64,000 nt of DNA from Marasmius tenuissimus (lineage: Eukaryota > Basidiomycota > Agaricomycetes > Agaricales > Marasmiaceae), in the NCBI GenBank assembly GCA_029532415.1, contig JAQOTA010000002.1:310001-374000 (forward strand), in the 5' to 3' direction. The translations under genes were made by a program, and so were the position numbers. The notes below the pieces were generated by a model. It made no database searches and had not been told where the DNA came from. It worked only from the letters and a program-made list of their open reading frames with translations. Position 1 is the first letter of the stretch, and every line of letters begins with the position of its first letter. Positions 24,365 through 35,800 of this stretch are shown piece after piece.

Positions 24365-24569
24365 TGAAAGGGTTCCTTCACTCGGTCCTTCGGACCTCAA
24401 TAACCAGACAGTCGTTTAATTGGCTACAGAGAGCGCTACGAGAGGGTTACACGAGGTGGTGAAGGTAAGAGTAAAAGAAGTTAATATTAGGTAAGTCGTA
24501 GCGAGTCCTTTTATACGTAGAGAAGTCCGTGTATTTGAAATATACCGGATATGGGACGTGGCCCTTACA
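24365..24569 (-). repeat. 3' LTR of the gypsy element
   Basis: Identical to 36305-36509 base for base as read. In sense orientation it begins TGTAAGGGCC and contains a TATAAAAGG box that would start transcription in the 5' copy. Confidence 0.93.
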
Positions 24570-24591
24570 TATTCCCCCACTAGATTGGCCT

Positions 24592-26700
24592 CTAGTCCAA
24601 TCTCTCATCCATAAGCTCATCTTTCTCGGCGGCATCGACGTTGGAGGCATCCACCTTATCCATGTTCTCATCTTGGTCAGTAACAAGCTGAGGACTAGCG
24701 TCCGTAGCTCCCGAAGTCGATGGCGGCGTCACATCCGTAGACGCCTCGACAGTGGCTGAGGATCCCGAACTCTGAGTATCGGGACCAGAGATTGAGATGG
24801 TGGTGACGGTACTGGGTTCGTCAGAGCCGCTATTAGCGGAAGGGAGAGACTGGGAGGACGGTGAAGTATTCCCAGAGTTGGAGATATGAAGTTGTTCGAC
24901 AGGTACGGACACCGTCTGTGGAGGAGAAGTCGGGATCCGGATAGTGGGGACCTTCATATCGGGATCGGCGCCAGGTTGCTTCTTCCAGTGACCAATAAGG
25001 AATTGCCGGCGGCGATACTCCAGTACTTCGGCTCGATCAATGTGATCTGGGACGCTGTAGATGCGTTCAGAGCGAAGGGAGTGAATGGAATAGAAGAGTG
25101 AGCGGATACGACCAAACTTATAAAGTTGGGCAAAGGAGTTCCGCTGTTCGGGGGTGTGGAATGGCGATGACTGCATGTCTAGACAGAATTGCGCACCGTA
25201 ATGAAACATACGGTCGACCATTGCAATAGTAACCCCACAGTCAGCAAAGTGCTGTACTACTCCGGCGAGTGTGGTAGTGAGTGGAGCGGGACAACGTTTT
25301 ATAGTACCCGCTGGATTGACTTCGAGACCCAGAACCTGTAGTTGTTGGTGATAGAGCCCAGGCCAAGTTACGAGGCGAATAGACTCTCTTCGGAAGGTCT
25401 CTCGGTGCTCCTTGGGGGCCATCTTGTGTAAAACACGATGGGCCATAATGGAATCGAGCGAAATGTAGCCCGAGTTGGTCAGGATGATACCCATGTGACC
25501 ACGGCTTTCATAGTGAAGCCATACGAATAGAGCATACTGGTCATCGGTAGAACGACTTCCCGGGGTACGCACAGATGGAACCTTCGATGAGTTGCCATCA
25601 GACCAGTTGGCGATAGAATCTGAGGGCTGCACCGTAGAGTCGACAAAGTGAAAGCGTGTGAAAGTAGACCACTCGGGGTGAGGATTAGCGGAGATCAGAG
25701 GCTCGAACGATGCGGCAAGTTCGAGAGAATCCGTGCGAAGGGTGGTTTTCAGGGTGGTTAATACCTGAGCGAGTCCCATGGAGTCACGAAGTCGAAGGAG
25801 GTAGTGCAACTTGCCAGTAGTGTGAGCCTGCGAAATGAGGCGTTCGGCAAGGTGTGGAGTAGCTGGTGGTAGCTGATTTCCACGAGAAGATCCCATGAAA
25901 GGTAGGACGTCAGGTAAACGCTGGTTACGAGCGCATTCCTGAATATACGGGGATGCGGTGATAAATCCCGTCGGGTTCCACTCGAAGTCTGGAGATTCTT
26001 CAAGGCCAGGTCGGAACCGAGAGTGCTGGTATATAGCCAGAGCGGTGGCATGATTGGGATACGGTTCTGATCCCAGGGTAGAGTATGATGGAGGAGATGG
26101 TAAAGGGGAAGCAGTACGGGTATTAGATGCCCGAGGAGGAGGTGGCCTGCGATGAGACGAAGCAGGGTCCTGTTCAGACTTCCTCTTGGTACCAGAGAGA
26201 GGACGTGACGCTTGTGTAGCATCATCAGCACGATTCTGAGCATCACGGGCGAGGTTATCGCGTTCCTCGGTTACGGCAGCGAGCTTCTTTTCGAGTTCGA
26301 CATGCTTGGCCACTTCGGGAGCTGTGAAATGATCCACAAGCTTGTTGTAAGCGGCAGTGAAGGACATATCTTCCTCAGAGTCAGCTTGTACGGCGTGCTC
26401 AAGGACGTTGAAGCACGGGGATCCGTCAGCATGCTTGTGAGAGATGACAGCTAGCTTCAGATTTGCAAGCCAAGTTCCACCTGATGATGGGGCGATGGGT
26501 TGCTGCATGAAGTTGATAGGGTTTCCGAATGAGTTTCCTCCGGGATTCTCCCCCCCTAAAAGACGCACTTCATTAGTTGAATGCGACGAGTTATTAAGCT
26601 CATTCGTACCACAAGACAGAATGGGAAATGGGTATTTTTCGAAGGCATTCCCGTTGTTGTGGTTGTCACCGAGACCGATTTCGGAAGGGTTGAGAGACAT
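24592..26700 (-). CDS. Third ORF of the gypsy element, function unknown
   Basis: A single 702-codon open frame lies between the integrase stop and the 3' LTR, in the position where some gypsy elements carry env or other extra genes. It has no signal peptide and no membrane helix, so it does not look like an envelope protein. Visible parts: a coiled coil near 150-185 (EVAKHVELEKKLAAVTEERD), a proline- and serine-rich linker with a KRKSEQD basic patch, a folded-looking middle (about 230-560), and a Ser/Thr/Gly-rich acidic tail. I recognise no catalytic motif. It is uninterrupted, consistent with constraint or simply with youth. It could bind nucleic acid or a host factor; that is a guess. Confidence 0.75.
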   Translation of the reverse strand: MSLNPSEIGLGDNHNNGNAFEKYPFPILSCGTNELNNSSHSTNEVRLLGGENPGGNSFGNPINFMQQPIAPSSGGTWLANLKLAVISHKHADGSPCFNVLEHAVQADSEEDMSFTAAYNKLVDHFTAPEVAKHVELEKKLAAVTEERDNLARDAQNRADDATQASRPLSGTKRKSEQDPASSHRRPPPPRASNTRTASPLPSPPSYSTLGSEPYPNHATALAIYQHSRFRPGLEESPDFEWNPTGFITASPYIQECARNQRLPDVLPFMGSSRGNQLPPATPHLAERLISQAHTTGKLHYLLRLRDSMGLAQVLTTLKTTLRTDSLELAASFEPLISANPHPEWSTFTRFHFVDSTVQPSDSIANWSDGNSSKVPSVRTPGSRSTDDQYALFVWLHYESRGHMGIILTNSGYISLDSIMAHRVLHKMAPKEHRETFRRESIRLVTWPGLYHQQLQVLGLEVNPAGTIKRCPAPLTTTLAGVVQHFADCGVTIAMVDRMFHYGAQFCLDMQSSPFHTPEQRNSFAQLYKFGRIRSLFYSIHSLRSERIYSVPDHIDRAEVLEYRRRQFLIGHWKKQPGADPDMKVPTIRIPTSPPQTVSVPVEQLHISNSGNTSPSSQSLPSANSGSDEPSTVTTISISGPDTQSSGSSATVEASTDVTPPSTSGATDASPQLVTDQDENMDKVDASNVDAAEKDELMDERLD

Positions 26701-26835
26701 GATGGACGATAAGATGGCTACGAAGTGAGCAGAGGCTATCGATGTGTGATTCTGGGAAGGTTTTGGATATGTTTCCCAACTGTGTTCGATGTTTTTAACT
26801 GTTTCTGTATTTCCAAATTTATGGAGAGGTAGGAG

Positions 26836-27724
26836 TCAATTTGAACCGTTGCTAGGGTTTCGGGGCAAGTCTTGCCACCTGGATACCCCCATTAATGTGA
26901 AATACTCGTCCAGTGCTTTCAGCTTCTGGACTGTAGAGTACGGCTCGAGTGTGACATCACCCAAAGTCCAATGAACTTCGAATAGAACTCGTTTCCCTTT
27001 CCAGGTATGTGAAGTTATCTCGTCCACAAACTCCTCAGACTCTTGGGGAGCTCCGAAATCATAAGGTTCGGGTTGAGAACGATTTGGAAATAAGATTTCG
27101 TCGCTGGGTTCGAACGGTTTTAGGAGGCTGACATGAAATATGTCATGGATTCGCTTCCGGGTTAAATCTTCCGGAAGGTCCAGCCGGTAAGTGGAGGTTT
27201 TGGGGAAAGCCTCAAGCACGGAGTATGGTCCGACATATTTGGGAAGAAGCTTAGAAGCCCTTCCTTTAGGCAGCGAAAGGTTCTGAGTTGAAAGGTAAAC
27301 CTTGGAGCCTTTCTTAATTTTAGGCTCGGACCTCCGGCGCTTATTAGCGTGGTAAGTTTGAAATACACGCGCAGAGATTAAGGCGTCGTGTGCATCAAAT
27401 AAGTTCTGCATGGCTTGAATGCCATATGCACGTACACCAGCCGGGACATTATTCTGTGTCCTCACGTCAAATAGCATAGACGGAACATAGCCGTAATTGA
27501 GTTCAAACGGCGCAAAGCCTGAGGAGGCATTGACACTGGAGTTGATAGCGAACTCCACTAAGGGTACTTTTCCAAGCCAGTCGTGTTGATCTGCACGTAT
27601 AGCGGTACGGAAAATTTGAGATACAGATCGATTGGCCCGCTCGGTAGCGCCATCGGTTTGGGGGTGAAATGATGTTGACATGAGAAGTTGAGCTCCCAAC
27701 ATCCGGTGGAGTTCACGCCACCAA
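26836..27724 (-). CDS. Gypsy integrase C-terminal part (split by nested element)
   Basis: Continuation of the integrase beyond the nested element. It starts with WWRELHRMLG and carries FHPQTDGATERANRS, which includes the catalytic glutamate region of the D,D-35-E core. It goes on through the GPY-like segment (KYVGPYSVLEAF) and RIHDIFHVSLLKPF. The tail EEFVDEITSHTWKG then FEVHWTLGDVTLEP is chromodomain-like. Removing the nested element with one copy of its ACCAA duplication restores a continuous frame with 30263-32861. On its own this part has no natural start and is not expected to be translated separately. Confidence 0.88.
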
Positions 27725-28013
27725 TGTCAGGATCAGGCCGGACCGTGGGCGGTGATCCGACCTGAGCCTTCCGCAATGCGTGAGAATGGACTGAGGACGA
27801 GGGAAGTGAGGAGTGCGGAATATGAGATATAACTTGTGTTGATCCAACTAAGGATCAAATAGATACATGAGACTATATATACTAATAGGATAACCAATAA
27901 TGGAAATAGGCGGAAACATGTAGCAGTCAAGATGGAACAAGTATGAGATGAACATAAAGGGAAGCTACCCAATAGGGGGCTAGTATCATAGAGGAGTGGC
28001 CCGGATCCTCACA
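27725..28013 (-). repeat. 3' LTR of the nested element
   Basis: 289 bp, TG...CA ends, identical to 29974-30262. In sense orientation it contains TATATATA followed about 31 nt later by TAGTTGGATCAA. Confidence 0.93.
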
Positions 28014-28022
28014 TTATCCCCC
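28014..28022 (-). promoter_or_regulatory. Polypurine tract of the nested element
   Basis: On the minus strand GGGGGATAA directly precedes the 3' LTR, the expected site for plus-strand DNA priming. Confidence 0.6.
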
Positions 28023-29959
28023 AGCAGGTCCGAGTGTAAGGGACGAAGACGAAGGACCGAAAGCTAGAGAGAGGAACGGGGCACGACGATAAAAAGAGTG
28101 AAGTGAGATGCTAAAACTTAGTGCGGCGAGAATCAAGATGTGAAAAATATGAGGAATGTACGAATTAAGATATTGACTAAAATGAATAGTCGTAGGAATG
28201 GAGAAGAAGGTGCAATGAGCGTAAAGGTGTGTTGGAATGAACCACACTTGAAGAAAGCGATTAATCGCTGAATCGTATCGACGACTGTTTGAGGAAAATG
28301 TGAGAGGTTGTGTAGGAGTGTGGGAGACGAGTAGCTTGTCCAAGGAAGATAGATATGAGTATGGTGAAAATATGGTTTCAGGTGGTGATGACGGCGGAGA
28401 CTGAATTGGGAATATGTGCGTGAAGAATTCAAGTGGTATCCGTGAGCTAGAGTGAACACGAGGGGGAAGAGCTCGAAGGATAGTTGAAAGGGTGAGGTTG
28501 AACGAGATTGGATGAAGGTATTGGCCAAGATCATGTTTCGGTCGCTTGAACAGAAGCGACTATTGGCTTCTGTGACACGAGAACATAAGACTGCGATGTG
28601 GGCATGTTGGAAAGGTGGAAAACAATGGGCCGGAGACAAGTTGTTGAGATGGAAGTGACTACTGGCTTCCACAACAAGAATCTGGTGATGTGAAAGTTGA
28701 AATAACTGGGGGGCTGAGATGAAAGTCCAATAGGTGACCAAGAAATAAAAGCAAGAAAAGTGTGGTCGAAGTGTGGGTGGAGGTAGGGGATTCGGACTGC
28801 AACACAATATAGGATAACTCCAAAAGTGTATACCGAAAGGAGAAAGGTGACTCGAGATGAATCTGACAGAGTAGGGAGCGAAGTCGAAGTAACGCCTACG
28901 AGACCGAAGCCATCGTTACGTTGAAGTAATATGCGAGGAGACAGAGACCAAAGCCTCGTCTACAACCATATCGGGCCGAAAGTCCACTTCTGAAGGTAGC
29001 ACGGGAGGTGGTTCGCTAATCCAACCCTTGGCATACCCAACGAGGGTGCTATAACAATCGGAAACAAGTGCCGTGCGAGAGATTTGCAAGATCTGTGCCG
29101 CCGGATGGGAATTTTAGAATTGGAATCGCAAGAAGCGAACGAGGAGTAGTATAGAATCAAGTGTAAAGTCGAAAAGTAGTAGTGTCGAGGGCGGAAGTGT
29201 GTGGTTTGGTTTGCCGGGTGACGGAGAGGCAAAAGGGATGATTGGGGCGAGCTGAAAATGCTAGATGGTAGTAGTTGTGTAGGATTTGGAGGAGTCATTT
29301 CAAATGTGGTCAAAAATCGAGAATTTGTCGAGGAGAGATGGTATGCTTGGGTGTGTATAGGGGGCGTGGAAAGTTGAGTTGGGTTATAGTAATAGTAACT
29401 CTATGCAGAAGAGGTAGGTCTGTCGAGAATTAACGGAGCAGCGACGGTGTTATGGCCTTGTGAGTGCACGCCAAGTGATAGGGGCTGATAAACAACATCT
29501 TGACCCATTCCCAAATATTTCGTCGAACAACCGGCTCGAACGAGATCATTCGTACAGCCAAACCGCCAGAAGGATGAAAGGGGTAGAAGGTACGCGAGGT
29601 TTGGAACCAATGATGATGAGAGTGAAAATAGTCGGAGAGTTGAAGGTGAAGATAATTCGGGTAAAGGGTGTGGGTAAACACGGAGTGGCATGTGAATGAT
29701 TGTGTAGTGTGGCGGCGGGTGAGTAAGGATGAGTGGATTCGTGCGTTGGATTTATTGGAACTTGATCAGCGTGTGGCCACCGATCAGAACTTCGGAGGTG
29801 GAAGCAGAATGAAAGTGCCGCCGGCCAGAAATATCCACGGTACAGGGGTATCAAGTAAATGGCGAGAGCGATGAAGGCTCGAGAAAAAAAATAATTCGGC
29901 GAATGAGAGCAAACGAGAGGTGCTGAGATAATAAGCCGCGGAGTTCTGGAAGTTTGATA

Positions 29960-29971
29960 TAGTTGGATCAA
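29960..29971 (-). promoter_or_regulatory. Candidate self-complementary primer-binding site
   Basis: Two bases inside the 5' LTR the sense strand reads TTGATCCAACTA. Its exact 12-nt complement TAGTTGGATCAA lies in the same LTR at 30099-30088, about 31 nt downstream from the start of the TATA box, where the RNA should begin. This is the layout of Tf1/sushi elements, whose RNA 5' end folds back to prime reverse transcription. No tRNA 3' end matching the site was evident. Confidence 0.65.
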
Positions 29972-29973
29972 AC

Positions 29974-30262
29974 TGTCAGGATCAGGCCGGACCGTGGGCG
30001 GTGATCCGACCTGAGCCTTCCGCAATGCGTGAGAATGGACTGAGGACGAGGGAAGTGAGGAGTGCGGAATATGAGATATAACTTGTGTTGATCCAACTAA
30101 GGATCAAATAGATACATGAGACTATATATACTAATAGGATAACCAATAATGGAAATAGGCGGAAACATGTAGCAGTCAAGATGGAACAAGTATGAGATGA
30201 ACATAAAGGGAAGCTACCCAATAGGGGGCTAGTATCATAGAGGAGTGGCCCGGATCCTCACA
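29974..30262 (-). repeat. 5' LTR of the nested element
   Basis: Identical to the other copy. It holds the sense-strand TATATATA (30130-30123) and the predicted RNA start near 30100. Confidence 0.93.
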
Positions 30263-32861
30263 ACCAAATTGAGGTGAACTTTGAGTCGCGGTCCGAGACT
30301 ATTGATCTGGGTAGACCATGAAGACGTACTATCTCTTGTAGGTAGCGCAGAGATAGGTCGGTAGCGGTGTTTGTAGTGTGACACGGAATCAGATGCATCA
30401 TGCTTGTTAGACGGCAGATTACTACCCATAGGTAGTTGAAACCCTTTACTTCGGGAAATGGACCCAGAAAGTCCATACCGATTGATTCCCAAGGGCGAGA
30501 AGGGATAGGTAGAGGGTGCAGATTACCCATAGGGCGAGCATTGATAGACTTTGAGCGATTACAGAGCTCACAAGTTGAACAGAATTTGTTGGTCATGCCA
30601 TAAATTCCGGACCACCAATACCATCTACGGATGTAATCGGCAGTTCGTTGTGGTCCGAAATGTCCAACAATTTGATGTGCTGAGTCGAGTATCAAGGTTC
30701 GTAGAGATCTGTGACCTTTTGGTGCTGCAGGGATACACAGAACAGGTTCCCCGGCGAGGTTTTTAGTCCATAATAGTCCATTTTCCTCGTAGAATCGTGG
30801 ATATTCGTCAATTTTGGCGGCAACCTTGCTTAATAGCGGGTCTGTCTGATACAGCGCCTTGAGTTCAGGGATAAACTCATTGTCCGATGCGAATTCAGCT
30901 CGAAGGTCACGTCCCCTAGCCCGAGACTCAATAACAGTTGGGTTCTCCATTGGGAGTTCATCAACATCCGTGGTCTCAGGTTCACGGGCGTCCTGTAAGA
31001 CTTGAGCCTCAATATCTCGGGGCTCAACAGTGTCTCTAGCTTCGTGTATAGCTTTGAACTGTTCAAGGAGTTCCTTAACTTCATCCATTCGACCCAGAGG
31101 TAAGTCTTCTCCGAGTTTATCAATGCGTACATCTGCATTGACGAAGTCATTTGGTGGGTGCTTGTCTTTGGGAGTATCAGACTCAAAATAACGCGAGAGT
31201 ATGTCAGCGACTCGATTGCTTGTTCCTTTGATGTATGTAATATCAAAGTCAAATCGGGACAAGTATTCCATCCAACGCATCTGGCGGCTGGACAGACGTT
31301 TCTGAGTTTTAAAGAACTCAAGGGATTTGTGGTCAGTTACCACATGGATTCGGTATCCAATTAACTTATCTTCCCATTTGAGTAGGGCTTCAAGGATAGC
31401 GAGTGTTTCAGTCTCGAAAACTCGATAATTGCGCTGGGCGTCACTGAACTTTTTTGACATAAATCCAGCGGGGCGACAGGTCTGCCATGTTGGTCCTTGG
31501 CCGTACATGGCGCCTATTCCCGATACGGAGGCGTCACATATAACCCAAATTGGTTCCGAACTGGACGGGTCAATGGGCTTGAGTATAGGTACACGACAGC
31601 ATAAATCCTTGATATGCTGAAAACAGATATCGTGCAATGGGCGCCAAAAGAAGGGCTGGTGATTGCGGGACATCTCTGATAGCGGGGTTGTGTATGCCGA
31701 GACGTCCGGGAGGAAATGAGATAGGTAGTTCACCAGTCCGAGGAATTTCTGTATATCATTATAATTCCTCGGTGTACGCCAGTTCCGAATTCGTTCTAGT
31801 TTATCGGTATCGGCATGCAGACCATTGTCGTCGATGACATGGCCTAAGCAGTCCATGGACTCGGCGTAGAGTTCACATTTGGACGATTTGAGGTAAAGTG
31901 CTTGTTTCCTCAGTGTTTCAAATACGATTCTGAGGTGTTCTTCATGACCCTCGATAGTATCGCTGAAGACAAAAATGTCATCCAGGTAAACATGCATAAA
32001 TTTTGCAATGTATTCACGGAAAGTATGATTCATGAGGCGCTGAAATGTAGAGGGAGCATTGGTATCTCCCTGCTGCATTACGTGGCTGACGAACGTCCCG
32101 AGAACTGTGGAGAAGGCAGTCTTGGGAACGTCATTCGGCATTATCCGAACTTGCTCGTAGGCGTCGGACAAGTCAATTTTAGACCTATACCTTGCCGCGG
32201 CGACCTGGGTGCGTATCTGATCCTGATCTGGCATCGGGGTAACATCTTTGACAGTGTTATTGTTTCGTTCCCGACAATCAACAGTGGTACGGATACCTTT
32301 TCCGTCCTTTTTTGGTATGCATAACATAGGTGCTGCTTGGGACACCGTCTTTGGTTCCCACCATTGCGCTCGTACGTATCTCTCTATCTTTTCGGACAGC
32401 AGATTTCGTAACGAGTCGGGGCATCGTGGCATGTAGTAGCGATACCTCTTCTCATTGTCTATGAGCGGGATAGTATGGTTGATTTCCCGCAGTGGCGGCA
32501 ATTTTTCAGGTACGCCATTCATTATGTCGGCATAATTTTCAATCCATTTAGCTCGGAGTTCTGGAATATCGGCATCCGTATACTTCTGAGAGCTGGACTC
32601 AGGATCTGATACGGCTCGTTGGGCTCTAACAAACTCATTCAGTAGAGTTTGTACAGGAGTGGTATCCCGCGAGGTGGTAGCAATTTCAATCATATTTAAC
32701 AAGTCTTCGGTGGATAGCTGGTCACCGGGACCTAACAGTACGGGGAGGTACGGGTGTAGGTCATTTTTTCTTAGTTTAGATGTGTCCTCATCTTCTACAG
32801 TCGTGATAGAGGCAGCCGTTGAGTGTGGAGGCTCAACTCGGACAGAAGATCTGTCATGTAG
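30263..32861 (-). CDS. Gypsy RT, RNase H and integrase N-terminal part
   Basis: Open frame continuing in frame after the TGA that ends Gag-protease; the first internal ATG is at 32702. RT motifs: CIPKKDGKGIRTTVDCR, SKIDLSDAYEQVRI and the active site VYLDDIFVFS. RNase H begins at ICDASVSGIGAMYGQG and ends near the tether region after DHKSLEFF. The integrase zinc finger is the H-H-C-C set in HQIVGHFG ... CSTCELC, then the core starts at GMDFLGPF with catalytic aspartates there and in SDRDSKF. The frame is cut at FTSIW by the nested element and continues at 27724. Expected to be made as a Gag-Pol fusion by stop-codon readthrough. Confidence 0.93.
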
Positions 32862-32864
32862 TCA
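32859..32864 (-). promoter_or_regulatory. Leaky-stop context TGA-CTA between Gag-protease and RT
   Basis: The Gag-protease frame ends in CCG-TGA and the next codon is CTA, with the same frame staying open through 53 codons to the first RT-side ATG and beyond. UGA followed by CUA is a well-established readthrough context, known in fungi from peroxisomal isoforms of glycolytic enzymes. Stop suppression would give about the Gag excess that retroelements need. Not tested here. Confidence 0.6.
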
Positions 32865-35800
32865 CGGACTGGGCGATGTAGCCTTTCGTTTACCTAGGGC
32901 TTTTTCGCTCAATCCAGTGTGAGGTTGTTGGGTACGGGCTCGACTCTTATCGCTTTTTTCAATATATCTTTCTCTCAATATGATTTTAGCGTGTCGTCGA
33001 GCTAATTCCGTGGTTTCCTCCCCCTCATCAAGAGTGGGTATACTCTTGCCATTCAAACGAATTGAATTATCACTGAAGTTCAATGAAAGACCATGTCTCC
33101 GCATGAATACGGTGCCAACTACAGCATCATAACGGTCAATGTTTGCTACATCGAAATATCCGACCTCGGATACTGTCTCGTGCGACGAGGCAAAGGAGTA
33201 CTTGGTGTCGCATCCGTGAGATATGCGAGATCGACTCCCTTTGGTTCCCAGTTGGAAGGTTACTGGGTTCTCAAGGTGGTAAACAGCTAACTTTGCTATC
33301 CGAGTGAAGTCAGGGCTGACTGCATCAGCAGTACTTCCACTATCAAACAATGTGAAAGCCCTGACCCCATTGATATCAATGAATGCGGTGAGGCACTTGT
33401 TATCTGTTAGAGTGCGCTGAGGGCGAGTTCCAACTGAATCTGCAGCAACCAGAGTCGGTCTGAGGGTGGATTGTGCATTTCCGTCTGTATCAACCGTTAT
33501 AGAGCGTAGGTATTCTCCAAAATCAAGGTTCAGAACCTCGGTTGACTCATCATCAGTTGAAGACTCATTCCGATACTCAGAAGAGTATTCAGCTTCAGAT
33601 TCGCTAGTGTCCATCATGAAACCTACACGTTCCATGTATTCCTCATCAGCATCATCACTTGAATACTGGGAACCGATAAGGCCTGTCCCTTCGGTATCAT
33701 TCCCAGAGTCAGATTCTGAAGAGTGATCTGATGGGGTGGCTTCCTGAGGTGTGGTTTCAGGTGGTTCGTGCTCAGATTCATTTTCTGAGGCTTCAGCAAT
33801 ACGGAACAATCGTGTGGTTCCTTTGCCGTTAGAGTCTACCATTCGGAATAGGCGATTATTGCCTTTCTGTTGGTTGGCTTTGTCGCCCTGACCGTCCCAC
33901 TTTTTCTTGTAGAACGGCTGAAACTTTCTATTGAAGTTTTGTCTATCCTGGGCTCTGCCATCGCGTTGTGAGAAACGGCCTTGATTTCGAGAGTCTTGGC
34001 GTTTATCTCTCGGGGGTGAGTTCGCTCGAACGCTATACCTCCGATTGTCAACAACTTGAAGTCGTCGAGGTGAAGGAGACCGAGAGGACTGACGGTTGTT
34101 TTTCCTGTTATCCTTCCTCTTACGGTCCTTTGACCGAGATCGAGACCTGCGGCGTTTAGTACGCTTCATTTGGTCTCGAGCCTTGTTGTAATACAAGGCA
34201 GCCTTGTGGCTTCGTTCACACAGCAGTGCGGCCTGCATAATGTCATTGACAGATGAGTTTTCAGGCGTAATGCGATGGATTTTTCGCATATCACTGGCCA
34301 TTTCTTCGGGGACCAGTAACATAAGTCTCTTTTTGAACGAATAGACGTCGGGTGGACTAGGCATGCTCTTAGCATAGCGGGTGAGTTCGGCAAATACACC
34401 CTTGATGCCTTTACCAGCCGTATATACAACATCGTCATATCTTTCGGTAACAAGAGTCAAAGAGGACTCATGGATGAAGCGGCGGTATAATCCGCTAACC
34501 ACTTGCATGAAAGTGGTTTGACCGTGAAGTGGATCATCGGAATCTGGGTCATCAAGACCACTCTCGATGGCGTCAACATACCAGTGGCGAGCATCTCCAC
34601 GAAGGAATGATACTAAAGTGTTCTTTCGGAACATATCCACGGAGGTGAGCACGTAACATCCCTTAGAGTTACTCCATCTAACATCGGAGCCACAGAGATT
34701 CGCAACATTAAGCCAGCGGACTATATCTCGAATAAACTCGTCAAATACCAAGAAATCCTGGTCTCCATAGTAATATCCAGGCTTAGGTATGTTCTGAATC
34801 ACGGTTTTTTGTGCATTGTTTGGTGCACTGGAGCCCGGAATGTAAAGTTGACGTTCAATCAACTTTTCAAACATCCTAAAAGCGGCTCGGAGGACTTCTT
34901 CCTGACTCTTAGGAGTAGGATCGTACAGGAAGATTTCTTCTTCATTGAAAGTTGGATCCGCGGATGAATACCGGGTACGTCCAAATACACCCGGGCGTTG
35001 GCCACGAACTGACGGGTTTGAACTCAAGCGTTCTCTCTTGATGATCCGGTTATGTTCATCTTTGGAATTATGAGGTTCGGCGTCACTAGGTTCGCCGTTG
35101 TTGGGGTCATCACTAGGAGGACCGTCGCCACCATCAGGAGGTCCGCCATTGCCACCAGTACAATGGTGACTCTGATCGGTTTCAGAGCTAGGGGGCTCAC
35201 TTTCTCCCCTATGGATTGGTGTTTCACGTGGTTCAGTTGAACGGGGAACGGGGTTCCGACGTACACCTCCACGGCCATGCCTCGTTGAAGAGATATGTCG
35301 ATCACAGGCCGCCCGAATTTTCTTAGCATACGGCGGCTCAGTATCGGAGCGGGAATCGCTTCTCTCGTTACGAGGGCTCGATCCAGTTCGGAAGGTTCGG
35401 CGGATCGAGTCCTGCTCGGAGAATGGTTCAGGGTAAATCATTCTCAAGGGAGCAACCTCATGGTCCTCAATGGGACGTTCAGGCTGCGTGATCTGAGGGT
35501 TTCGCTGATGGTAAATCATTCCATTCTCGTCAACATATACATGCTGATTATCTATAGGAGTTGTGCTATAACTCAAAAGGTCAGCCTCACGTAGGGTCTG
35601 AAGTACGTAGCAACGACGTAGAGTTTGATGATAAGCCCGAACGAGAGATTGGTTTCGGGCAAAATTTGAAGTTACTGTCTTGATACTTCGAAGGCTAGCA
35701 ACGTCGTCATCAGACGAGCTGTCAGGTGAATCCTCGGGATCACCAGGGGCGTTGCTGTTGCCAGTTATTACCAGAGGACGATTGGGCATAGGTGCCTTGC

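Larger units (their letters stand above)
27725..30262 (-). mobile_element. Nested non-autonomous LTR retroelement
   Basis: 2538 bp inserted in the integrase of the gypsy element. Identical 289-bp LTRs at 27725-28013 and 29974-30262, flanked by a perfect ACCAA duplication (27720-27724 and 30263-30267). The 1960-bp interior has no gag, RT or integrase; its open frames are low-complexity shadows of a strand that is strongly purine-rich on plus. A purine tract GGGGGATAA abuts one LTR at 28014-28022 on the minus strand, so the element reads on minus. Just inside the other LTR, a 12-nt site is complementary to a sequence near the expected RNA start, as in self-primed Tf1-type elements. It must be moved by proteins supplied elsewhere. 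LTR identity implies recent movement, later than the host gypsy copy. Confidence 0.92.

Noticed and set aside
28133..28807. 224-codon minus frame inside the nested LTR element
   Set aside because: Low-complexity Ser/His/Phe/Leu composition follows from the purine/pyrimidine strand bias. It has no motif and shares the region with other long shadow frames.
32830..32870. Frameshift between Gag and Pol
   Set aside because: Both frames are in the same phase and open on either side of one TGA, so no shift is needed.
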